This document shows positions 19,456 to 30,244 of a stretch of 64,000 bases of DNA, piece by piece. The notes under the pieces are model-generated. The model saw only the letters and a program-made list of their open reading frames with translations. It made no database searches and was not told the DNA's origin. Source of the DNA: Vesta saturnalis. Lineage: Eukaryota; Arthropoda; Insecta; Coleoptera; Lampyridae. The position numbers and the translations under genes were made by a program. Within the stretch, counting starts at the first letter, position 1, and each line of letters begins with the position of its first letter. Where the stretch lies: the NCBI GenBank assembly GCA_036346205.1, contig JARFJB010001349.1, positions 129,501 through 193,500 on the forward strand. Direction: 5' to 3'.

Positions 19456-19544
19456 TGACCTTGAAGGACTCGTGCAAGCATGACCTTGAAGAGGCGGGGT
19501 TACATACCACGTGGCCGAGGTGACCTTGAAGATGATGACCTTGA
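19456..19544 (-). promoter_or_regulatory. cluster of four TGACCTTGA (TCAAGGTCA) sites
   Basis: Exact TGACCTTGA at 19456, 19481, 19521 and 19536, and one more at 18449, with near matches (TGACCTTCA, TGACCTCGA) nearby. TCAAGGTCA is the extended half-site bound by monomeric nuclear receptors of the FTZ-F1/ERR type. Whether anything binds here is unknown; the motif may simply be part of the repeat. Confidence 0.3.
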
Positions 19545-19559
19545 TAAACCGTGTACTTG

Positions 19560-20413
19560 GACGTAGGCAATGTGATGACCTCGAGCAGAAACACTCGTAG
19601 AAAAAGTATAGTAGAAAAGTGGATCAGGATCTGTATAGCTATACTACTAAGATACGCGGTTTAGACTCGACGCGACAGTGATTGTTTATACATTAATTTT
19701 TGGAAAAACTTACATTAAAACCTACACAAAAAGAAAAGGACGAATTCACGTTTTTAGTTTTACTAAAATGTACACGATAAAAATATTTATAGACAGAATC
19801 GTTTACAATGAGGTTTTGTACTTAAAGAATCAGATCGATCCGACTGAATCAAAACTCCAACCGCAACTGCCGTTTTTACTCACCAAATTCACCCCCCCAT
19901 TTTAAAAGTTATAAAAAATCCATGAAATATTACGTGGGAATATTTTCAATACTTATTACCGCAAAAAGTATTAATTTTTAAAATATGCATATGCATTCGT
20001 CCGTAATAAACCTTATCGGTCTCGAATTTTCTAGTACCAAACAAAGATGTCTTTTGATTTGAGGTATGTTCGGATGTAATTAGTTATTAAACTAGTGACG
20101 TTTTACACTAAGATTGTGCGTATCACAATTTTCAACGATTCGTTACGCTCCTTCAGTAAAGGCAGTTTCAAGCGGATACCTGCTTCTACCCTAACCTGTT
20201 TTTCTTTTTCTTTTTAACCCTTACTCAAATATCAGTTTCATACATTCCAATATTTCTTACATAAAACACATAAAATAAAATATGCCGAAAACATTAGCAA
20301 ATTACGACTTATTATCATGATATTTAAACCCGTTAATTATCCTTTCTATTGCGGTAACAATTGCGATTTGAAAACGTTAATTACAATAAAGAAATTTACT
20401 CGGTCCGCTACCT

Positions 20414-20478
<65 letters not shown>

Positions 20479-21946
20479 ACCAATTTGCAAATGTAAATAT
20501 GTACAAACACGTCGCTTCAAAAAGCACAACAAAAACCAATTCTTATAGATTAAAAATTCCCCCAAAATCTTATATACTAAACACATTAAAATAGATTAAG
20601 TTCGATTATCCTTTTACTTCAGTAAGAAGCAAGAATGAACTTAAACGCCAATCGTACTTTTATCTTTTAAACAAAACCTAAAACTATTTCTTACAAACTA
20701 AGTTAGCTAATCCTATGTCCGTGATATAGTGAAGTGCATATGGTCTACTTTCCGTAATTCTTTTTAAATTTGCACCCACACTGGCACAAAACACAGAAGT
20801 GGGCCGTACTGACTGAATAACCCGGCCGCTAAACTCACTAACGAACGCAAATGTCTGTTGCTCACACGCGTGAATTTTATGTTACTAACGATTGTACACA
20901 AGAATGAAGTACATTCAATGTCAATGATGACCACTAATTTTCTTGACGGTTTTAAGTAAAAAAAAAATGAATATCTTGAAAATAGAAAAATTTCTATATT
21001 TTAATACATTGGCAATATGACAAATTAATAAAGATAAACTGTCCTAAAATAAATAACGTCATTGGAAATGTAACTAAAGTTCCTACTAATAATTTGTATT
21101 GGGATCATAGTAGTATATTTGTACATGGAGTAGGGTTGTAAATGTAAAAGAATTACGTGAAATGTACTGAGGTACATGAAAGTATGATAGGAATAGCCAC
21201 AATGGCGTAGCGTGAATCGTGGCGCCTGGGGAAAACAGCACTAAAGTTACAATATATTTTTTGTAATTTGCTTCCATTTTGATTCTTTAATAGACATATC
21301 AAGAATTATAGCCATTAATTCACGGAACATTTTACAAAAATGTTTAGGTTGTCAAAGCTTAATCCGGAATTATGTCATGCATGCCACTCTTAGAAGAGTG
21401 TCAAAAACAGGATGCGTCCGGTGTGGAATACTTTGATGTGAACAAATTCGCCATGGTATTTTGGCAATTTCACGTATTTCAGGGGGCAAGATTGTCTTGA
21501 TTATGTTACATTTCGATAAAACAATGGGCGACTAGATCAAACTTTCACTTTTAAAATTAAGACATTATCAACCGCCACAAAAATGCCTAAATGAACCAAA
21601 ATAAAAATTTTTGTTTAAAAACGGGCAGATTACAAAAAATAGCATAAAAAACGTGTTTCATAAGACCTTGAAGCACTCGTTCTTTAACACACTCGTGGCT
21701 ATGCCACTCGTTTTTTTAAACTCGAATTCGTGTTTCAAGACTGGTCTTGTTTTTAAATATACCTACTATTAAATCATTAAAGCACAAATATCTGCAAGCT
21801 AATTTTACGTGTTTTCCGCGAAGCATTGTTAGTTACGCCGTCATTAAAATAAATTTCGTGGGTCAAAACATTTCGTCTAACTCATGTAGTTACTGAAATC
21901 TTGTAATTTCCTCCGTAATTTTATTAACCGAAGTAAAGTTCTCTCA
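19560..21946. other. non-coding AT-rich region
   Basis: No recognisable gene. Contains the TA repeat at 20416-20476 and, at 21660-21750, an imperfect inverted repeat around 'AAGACCTTGAAGCACTCG' and 'CGTGTTTCAAGACTGGTCTT' of a kind common in insect dispersed repeats. Confidence 0.5.
20416..20476. repeat. (TA)n microsatellite
   Basis: About 30 uninterrupted AT dinucleotides. Open frames reading Tyr-Ile repeats across it are artefacts. Confidence 0.97.
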
Positions 21947-22150
21947 CCTCAGTTCCTGCTTGTAAGACAAAGTAGCATCTTCAGATTCGTCGCTGGTCAT
22001 TCTTTTTTCCTTCTGCTTCACATCAGATCTTGTCGCTGCGTTTTCTGAAATAGTCCTCAACACCTCCAAGATATCACAGTAGTGATTCTTGATCACCTTG
22101 ACAGCGTCATGTGGCGCACTCCAGCGAGGTTCACTTATCCGCTGTGCGCC
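21947..22150 (-). pseudogene. hAT-type (ZMYM1-like) transposase fragment
   Basis: Reading from 22150 downward gives 'GAQRISEPRWSAPHDAVKVI' and then 'KNHCDILEVLRTISENAATR', followed by 'SDVKQKEKRMTSDESEDAT'. 'RWSAxxDAVK' is the landmark of the TTF/ZMYM1-like hAT transposases common in insects. A stop lies just upstream (22151-22153), and at the downstream side the coding sense meets 'GAGGTGAGAG', which looks like a splice donor. About 67 residues of a protein of several hundred, so only a remnant. Confidence 0.5.
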
Positions 22151-23998
22151 TTAGTGTTGATTTGTGATTGTTGTGAGTGCAGTCCGGCGTTGTGTCGCGG
22201 AAGAAAGGTATGGAAAAATCGCTCAACCGTTACGAAAAATGTGGCGGAGTCTATCGTGATGGAAGCCGCATGTGCGCTAACCAAGTTTTATAAATGATTG
22301 GTGCAGGCAATGTACCGAGCTTTTGGTCACTAACTTGATACCAGCTTGATACGTACTTGCAATCCGGCGTCAATCCCGGACATTGTAACAACCCATTTTG
22401 AGTTGTATTAAAATATACCGTAATTTATGTTCTTCGTTCATTTAGTTGTAAATATAAGAAAACTTTTATTTATTAATGATTTGTAAGTATGAGGTAGGCA
22501 ACTTAATTTGCATTTTGGTGTAACTTAAGTGCATATCTTCTTAAAGGTTTATACTGCCACTTCTTTAAATTATTTTTTCTGCTCATATCGTTGACTTAAG
22601 TCTTTGCGCAAATATTATCGCGCAACGCGTCATCATCATATGACATCCTAAAAGCGTCCATTTTTTCACTTTCTGTTGAATGTTGTGTTGTTTAGGAAGC
22701 TTTTTTTAGGTTTCCACCTAAATTTTATGAGAAGTGCCATTGATTTAATGGTAAGATAAATTAACTCGTAATACTAAAAATTAAAACATTTGCTCTTTTC
22801 GGGCACTTTCTTTGTTTTACTTTTACACTTTTAATTTTACCGCTTTTGATTGCACAATTAATTCTACTGTTACGTACGCTTTCATTTTATGATGGCGTTT
22901 TGCTTTTAATGCAGATCTGAATGTGGATTCCATTATTTATTTTGAACCTTCAAAAGAATGCAATAAATATTGATTTATTCAATTTCAAGAAGACAACAGA
23001 ATTTAACCAAATTTTGATATGTTCTACAACTTGACCAATTGATCAAATGTCTTCATTGCCCGAAAGTTCAAAGCTCAACAGTTTTTGATATACAGGGTCT
23101 GCAATATCACTAATATTTGATACTTTCAATATATCATAAAATGGACATTTTTGCCAATATTAACGCAAAACTTAGTGAAATGTTATTTTTTTGTGCTACT
23201 GGTTACAACCTTTTCTTTACTTTCATTATTTTTGTACATACACCTGATATACAGGGTGAGACCAAATATATGTATCTGAAAAAAATTATACGGTGGTATT
23301 GTTTTGATATTTTGGTGAATGGAAGTTAACACATATATATGTCCATTTAAATTATTATTGCAAGTTAAGTCCCCTAGACGTCCGTTATACAGAGTGTTTC
23401 ATTTCTTTAATATATTTAATTGAGTATTATTATACTTCCTAGTTAATTTTCTGATAACTTAATTGAAATGTCTATATTAAAATAAACTATTTGCTAACTG
23501 TATATACCTACATAATAGTCACGATGTGTTTATACTGATACTGGGTGTCTAAGTACAAAGGACCAAAGCGATATCTTAAACTTCATGTAGGTACGGAAAA
23601 AACCGTTAACATAAAAATTCCTTGCAATTGAATGTCGTTGCGAAATACAAAGCTTTTGGAGATTGACAGATAGAAAGGTTAGATGTGCTTCATTTATTAT
23701 GCTCACTATTTTCTAATAAAGTTATATTTAGTATTTACTTATTCGTTTAAACCAAAACCGTAATGTGGTATTGCGCTTTTTCTTCTGCTTTTATTCGTAC
23801 AACTAGATTTTTTCTGATTTTGCACTTTTCTTTCCGTTTCTCATACTACAATTATTATTTTTTTCTATTCCCAAACTTATAAAATAACAACAATATAGTA
23901 GGTGGCTATGAAACTTCAAAAATTAATCCACTAATTAAGTGATATTGTTGATGCTTAGTTGCAAATCTACTTTTTGAATTAAAATCGTTGAAGAGCTT
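22151..23998. other. non-coding region with several TE-end-like motifs
   Basis: No gene seen. 'TACAGGGTCT' (23091), 'TACAGGGTGA' (23250), 'TACAGAGTGT' (23388) and 'TACTGGGTGT' (23539) resemble ends of mariner-type or MITE elements and lie 138-159 bases apart. I could not pair them into an element. Confidence 0.4.
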
Positions 23999-25804
23999 AT
24001 GGGAAAAATGAATCGAATTCCATGTTTTGCTTGTGAAAATGCTTTAGTTCCTAGGGTTATGGTGAAAATAAGTGGTGAGGTAAATGCAAGAAAGCAGGAA
24101 ATTGTGATTGCACGTCGCCGTGAAGCAAATCTACCAGAGCGGGTCATAATAGAAGAAACTCGAATCTGCAATGTCTGCAATATGTTTCTATTGTAAGGGA
24201 AATTCAAGCAATAGACAATAACCCAAATTGTTTGCGATTAAATGTGCTACAAAGGTCAACGCACTTATGCTGCATTTGTAACGATGGGAATGATATACAT
24301 AAAATATCCATGAAAGGTAGAATTAATATTTTTGTTGAGAGAGATATACGTGCCAGAAAGTACGTACTGCTGTAATATTCATTTGCATGAGAATGGTAAT
24401 CTGTTTGAGTTCCTAAATCGGCCATTATTGGCAGGTAATGAGATTTATATTTTATTACAAGCATTACGTAAGGAAATTAAGAAAAAAAGCTACCACACGG
24501 CTTACAAAGACGGAAATAGCTTCACAGATTCTCAATTTAAAGCAGTTTCTCCTATAAACAAAGATCAATTTAATAATCTTTTCAACTGTTGTGACCCCGT
24601 TAGAATAGGAAATTCTTTGAGATATGTAAGTAAAAAAGATCTCTTAGCATTCCGGTGCAAGTTACGACAAGGTCTTAGTGATAGTTTTTTAGCGGTTATT
24701 TTTAATTATTCCACAAGACAACAAGCCAGTTTAGCTATATCTCTAGTTAGACAATCTCTTTCTGCAAGATTTGTACCACAAAATATTGGATTTACTGCTA
24801 CAACAAGAGACAGCTACATCGAAAATCATGTAACTCCTTTTGCAGGCCGTCTATATAATCAAAACCTGGCTCGGCCTCAAGTTATAGTGTATAATGGCTG
24901 TACTTATCTAGAAATAGAGAAAAGTTCTTGTCTTAAAGTGTTACGACAGTCCTACTGTACTTATAAGGGTAAACATCTTATCAAGCCATCTCTGCTTGTT
25001 GCCCCGAGCGGATTTATTCTAGACATTCAAGGGCCATATTTCTCAAATTCTGAAAACAACGATGCTAACATACTTGTAAGTGAATTTAATAGAGATGTGA
25101 ATGGAATGCGTGAATGGTGTAATGAAGGAGATATTTTGATTCTCGACCGCGGGTACTTGGATGCTATTCCAGCTTTAAATAGATTAGGTATTAGTTTTAA
25201 AATGCCAGCCTTTTTGCCCAGAGGTCAGCTACAGTTATCCACAGAAGAGGCTAATGATAGTCGTCTCGTTACGAAAACCAAGTGGATCGTAGAAGCACGC
25301 AATGGGCACTTAAAATCAATTTTAAATTTTTAGCTTTAAGATAAAACACCCCACATCTGTAATATTGTTGATTTTCTTAAAATTGCTGGAGCAATTATAA
25401 ATAAATATTTTCCACCCATTTTAATGCAAGATGCTACTATTGAGCTAGCTGAAAATATTCTTCAAAAAGTTCAAGAGCCAAATGTTGTTCAAGCCAGGGT
25501 TGAGGAGGAAAACTTACGCGCTAGAAGGGGCAGATGGGTTGATTTAAATGAAATTATCGTTCCCTGATTCCCACGTTTGCCACATTACTATCTTAAAGAG
25601 TTAACTGTAGGTATGTTTCAATTAAAGCTTGCTCCTTCTTATATACAAGACAGTGAAATAGAGGACCGCCAGGTTCAATATCAATTTGATGAAAACTACG
25701 AACCCGGTTTTATACGGGTAAGGATATATTCTCGCCTCAGAAATACTACTCGTTACCAGTTGCATAATAATAATAATAAAGATGTTGTATTAATAGCAGG
25801 CTGA
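23999..25804 (+). pseudogene. Harbinger/ISL2EU-like DDE transposase, decayed
   Basis: N-terminal zinc-binding part: 'CFACENALVPRV...', 'RICNVCN' and, after a frameshift near 24195, 'CCICNDGNDIHKISMKGRI' and 'YVPESTYCCNIHLHENG'. The core (24332-25333) reads 'QFNNLFNCCDPV', 'LLAFRCKLRQGLSDSFLAVI', 'QSLSARFVPQNIGFT', 'GPYFSNSENNDANI', 'ILDRGYLDAIPALNRLGI' (Asp) and 'TKTKWIVEARNGHLKS' (Glu). The family usually has an Asp-Gly pair where this copy has 'VYNGCTY', so the first catalytic Asp appears replaced by Asn. After a stop at 25331 the protein continues in another frame ('IVDFLKIAGAIINKYFPP'), meets a TGA at 25565, and ends at 25804. Terminal repeats not found. Confidence 0.75.
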
Positions 25805-28412
25805 TGTTTATGTTTTAATTTTTCAACTTTGTCAAAATTGTTTACAACATTTTTAACAAATTTTAACAAATATTACTACTGACGAAGATAACTGTAAGTG
25901 TTATCGAAACGTTTAGATTGTATAATTTAAATTACACCAATAAAAAACCCCAAAAAAGATAAATATTTTATTATGAGTGATAATGGTGAAAGTTTACATT
26001 TTCATCATTAAGTGTGTTATTGCATTTACTTAATTTAAATGGGGAAGTCACTATCGCAATAGAATTTTCAACCTCGGATATCTTGGCAGAACGACTTGCC
26101 ACTCTTGGTTGCTGTTTTCACGTTGGTTTACACAAATGTGAAATAATCAAATGTTGCATTGTCGTAGAAAACACTAACAGATGAAGAAATATTGTAAAAT
26201 TGTTCTAAACGTGTTTGTTTTTCTCTTTCAAGATTTTTTCCTGTTTTATGAAAAAGGATTTTTTTTACTGGTAAAAGTTCAAAGTCTCTTATTTATAAAA
26301 AATAAGAAAATAAATCTATTTTATGATTTAAAACTTATTTATGACCTAAAATAAAAAATATATTTTTCTACAACCGAGCGAAAAGTACAAATTTGCGCTT
26401 CCAAAAGAAAGCGCAAAGTTACACTTCTCCGAGTAGCAAGTGTTTTTTACTTTGTCCTCGCCGAGCGGCAAAGTGACTAAAACGCACTTAGTTACCATGG
26501 AAACCTTAATAAAGAAACGCCTAGTGTTTCTGCGACTTTTGACAAAAGTATGCGTTGAGGGGTATTTGACAGTTGTCAACAATTTTGTGACCAGCGCGTG
26601 ATTTTAAGATCGTTCCCATACAATAAATATCTGTTGCGGAACACCACACGCCCTTCCAACCTACAAAATGAAAATTAAAAGAAATGTAATAATTTTAATA
26701 ACATTTTTTTTAGGATAATTATTCTACCTCTTTTATAATAAGTTCATTACGAAAATAAGCAACATTGTAAAAATAAGAACAGTTTTTAACAAACATTCTT
26801 ACAAAAACACATATGTAGCGCAAAATGATGCTCACGTTTTGAAATCTGAACAGTCAAATTTGAGGTAATCAGTAATTATTAATTTTTACCAAACATTTTT
26901 GTAAAAACACCGGTTGTAGGTGTGTAATTCAAGCACGAAGTGACATTGCCGCTTTCGCGAGATAACCGCGGTGCTATGCGTCGCGCGTCAAAATTCTCGC
27001 TCACAGCGACAATGTACCACTTTGCGCTCTTAATACACAAATAGCTATTTAACATTTATTAAAAAATTATCATAGTAGAAACGAATGTTCTCTCGGTTAT
27101 TCTACTTCACAGATTTATATCCATGAAGATGCACTCAAAGTATTTAAAGAATCAGTTTCTAACTTAAAAGTTATCTATCTATACATTATTTTCAAGACCT
27201 GTATCTTTATGATTACTTTAGAATTAAAGTAGACTGACTTACTTTACAATTTTTATTTCCCATCAATAGTAATGTTAAGTTTTTAATAATGCACTTGTAA
27301 TTGTGACATTAATGTGACTTTGATTCTGCTACAACGTAAATGTGAATTTGCACGACGGAGACATTTACATCATTGCATCTATTTGCATACAATGTGCCAT
27401 TAGTGTTACTAAATGAACCGCATAATACAACTGTATTTTGGTAAAACTTGGTATAGGTTTAAATCCAAAGTATAGGTTTAAATTTATGGCACATTGGTCT
27501 CATTATTTCACATCACAAAGTAAAGCGCCAATTACTTCCTATAGTTTCTAATTTATACAAATATTATATTTGAAACTAAATATATAAAAAAAACTAGGCG
27601 TGTTGACTTAATGTAGTATCTCATTCAAAGCCAACACATCCTAACGTAGAGTGAAAAAATATTTTATTGCTTTAAAATTAGAGTTGTAAAAGACAATTAA
27701 ATAGATTCAGTTTATAGACACATATAATTAATCAGGTGAGCAGACAAAATTAGTGTATTCTAATTTTTTATCAATCGGTATTTCTTTAATTTTGTCATTT
27801 GTACCATCTTGATTAAAAATGTTAATTTGTAAATTGCGATATTTTCAGTTTAAGTTACAGTACAGAACGTGATCATATTTGATACCTTGCACAATGCACA
27901 GCTATTAAAGCTGTCCATTAAATAGGAAAAAATCTATTACTGAATGCCTCAGAAGAACTTATATCTTACGGATCTAATTAATTTTCTATAAATTCTTACA
28001 GGTTAATTCATAGAAACAATCTTTGCATCAAATCTTCGGAAAGGTTGTTAGATAGTGCCTTTTTCGTGGCAATATTTTAGTTTTTCTTGAAGAATTTCAC
28101 ATTTTTGAAATTTTCAACAACTACCTTCATGTCCACATTTGATATTAAAACCTCGAGAAAATCTTACAGCTAAATGGAAAGTATAATCACAGAAGACATT
28201 GTTAACAAATTGTTAACTAGTATAAAGAAAATGTGGTATCAGCAAGCCTTACACCAGCGCTCAGGACGATTTTCAAATGCTTCATTAAGCTTCGGACAAA
28301 GTACTGACTGTAGACTCTATTGGAGAATGGTAGTAAGACTTGAACTTTTGTTGAAGGCAGATCCAAGATTTTTCACAGAACATATCGTGGAATATCGTGA
28401 TTAGTTTTACTG
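25805..28412. other. non-coding region with dispersed repeat copy
   Basis: No gene recognised; the 76-codon frame at 28174-28404 matches nothing I know. 26625-26830 ('CCAACCTACAAAATG', 'AGGATAATTATTCTACC', 'AACATTGTAAAAATAAGAAC') is a copy of the family that also builds the palindrome at 30244-33189. A somewhat GC-richer stretch (26380-27030, 'CCGAGCGGCAAAGTGAC') is unexplained. Confidence 0.5.
25879..25910 (+). other. CTGANGA-hairpin-GAAAC motif (hammerhead-like core)
   Basis: CTGACGA (25879-25885), one base, then GATAAC (25887-25892) pairing with GTTATC (25900-25905), then GAAAC. It follows the transposase relic and is succeeded by 'CCAATAAAAAACCCC', as in a retroelement tail. Similar motifs occur at 37307 and 49979. 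Confidence 0.4.
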
Positions 28413-28640
28413 GATTATTAAATAGTCGAAAGAATCGGAACCTATTTTCAGATAAAAATCCCCCTTTTAGCGTTGGGAGCCAGAGAGTTCACTAGGGTAT
28501 TTATGGGTATTCGTTTCATTTAATGAAGTGTACGTGTGTGTGACGGCACGTGTGTGCGTGTGTCACTGTGTGTGTGTGTCTGACACTCAACGCTAAATGG
28601 AGATTTTTACCAGAAAAGTGTTCCGACGATTAAATTATCC
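28413..28640. repeat. small foldback element with TG-rich loop
   Basis: The left arm (about 28413-28475: 'CGGAACCTATTTTCAGATAA' then 'AATCCCCCTTTTAGCGTTGG') is inverted at 28588-28640 ('CAACGCTAAATGGAGATTTT', 'ACCAGAAAAGTGTTCCGACG'). The loop of about 110 bases is rich in GTGTGT. MITE-like; no target duplication identified. Confidence 0.55.
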
Positions 28641-30192
28641 GCATTAGTAAAATTAGTCTCGACAGTCCTCGGAATTTTCTTTGAAAAATCTTAGATCTAC
28701 TCTGCGAAGTTTATTCCGATGTTTACTATACGGATCTAGGAGAGCAACGAAAATAGAGTGCAGTTCTCAGTTTAATGAACCTTTTCTTTTTTGTTTGTTT
28801 TGCATGGCTAACTAGATAATCTTGTAAAACTGGTGGGTTTTAGATAATAAAACTCGAAGAAAAACTCGCAAAAACTTTTTATATAATCTTTTAGAAAAAC
28901 CTAATAAAGTAAAGGTGGATAAACACTTCAGGTTAACTCAATCATTATTTCAAATTAAATGCAACAGATAATTTGCAAAAACGATTTTGGTGCCATTTCC
29001 TTGGGTGCCTGTGGCTTTGCTATTATTGACTTGCGTAAAGAAAAAGTTGTCGGCATATGTATAAAGAATATGTTACTATTAAAAGGCATTACATCCATTT
29101 CCTCTATTTTATCTTATAGTGTCGCATATTAATATTAATGTTTTTCAAGAGAATGTAACTTATACAATACGACTGTTTGTTACGAGTGTTTGTACAAAAA
29201 CCATTTTATTTACAACGTGAGTTCAAAAAAGTTAGAGGTCTGGTTTGAACCATCTTGATTTTTGCCCTAATAAGTTTAAGGTAAACATCATTTCCACAAA
29301 ACATACATATTTTGAAACCAAATCTAATTGGTTTATTTTTAATGAACGTTTGTTTCGTCTTAGGGGTGTCCATGGTGTGGAACAGAGAAACTTTTTCAAT
29401 GTTTCTGAATTAGGAAGGTTGCGGTTATTAGAGGTTCACTTGTTTCCACCATAATTCTTGTCTGTTTGGTTTTTACCAGATCTGTTTTCTTTTAATCAAT
29501 TTTTTTCTTATTCACAATCAGATGGATCCAATTCTTGTTCTACTACATACGATTTTACATAACTATTATAATATAACAGTTAGACACCAATTAGATACCG
29601 ATTGATACAATACCATAAATTAAAGTGTGTTAAAATAGGTCATCTCAACAAGGAAGTAAACTCAGAATATATTTTGTATTGCATTACTATCAACATTCTT
29701 ACGTTGTTCTCGGCAAAAATAATGCTCTAACTGTCAAAACGAAGTTGATTCATTAAACACATACATAAACATTTACATGAACTACTTGAAAGCAGGTACA
29801 CAGATTTTATAGTAAGGCAAAGCCAGTAGAGGTATTACGGGAAAACCTCACTTGTTATGCCTCATAATTGTGCCGATTTTAGGTTATCTATAGATAGCTT
29901 AAATGCCGAAAAAATAATTTTATTACTCCTCTTATTTGCGACCTTTACCGCAAAGCTTTATCGCAAATCAACCGGAAACAAGTATATGTATATCCAGAAA
30001 GACTTTTTAGTTCATTTGTACTCTAAGAATTAGTTATTACACCCCTAAATATTTTCAACTAGCTTGAATACAAAGCTCCTATGCACAAAAAGGACTGTTT
30101 CCATGGAAAGGTACTTGAAAGTTTAATAAGGTTCTGCCAACCTTATTAAAAACCTAGCAGATAACACAAACATACGCACATGTACGCACACA

Positions 30193-30195
<3 letters not shown>
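28641..30195. other. non-coding region, nothing recognised
   Basis: AT-rich. The 69-codon frame at 29245-29454 has no family signature I know. No RNA gene or repeat stands out. Confidence 0.4.

Positions 30196-30242
<47 letters not shown>
30196..30242. repeat. (TA)n microsatellite at the edge of a palindrome
   Basis: About 23 TA dinucleotides directly abutting the left arm of the long inverted repeat. Confidence 0.95.

Positions 30243-30243
<1 letters not shown>

Positions 30244-30244
<1 letters not shown>

Noticed and set aside
19292..19594. Minus-strand frame with repeated 'KVTR'
   Set aside because: Comes from the repeated TGACCTTGA/GTGACTTTTCTA pieces of the satellite region; no other coding signal.
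22082..22297. 71-codon Cys-containing + strand frame
   Set aside because: Partly antisense to the hAT-type fragment and without any family motif.
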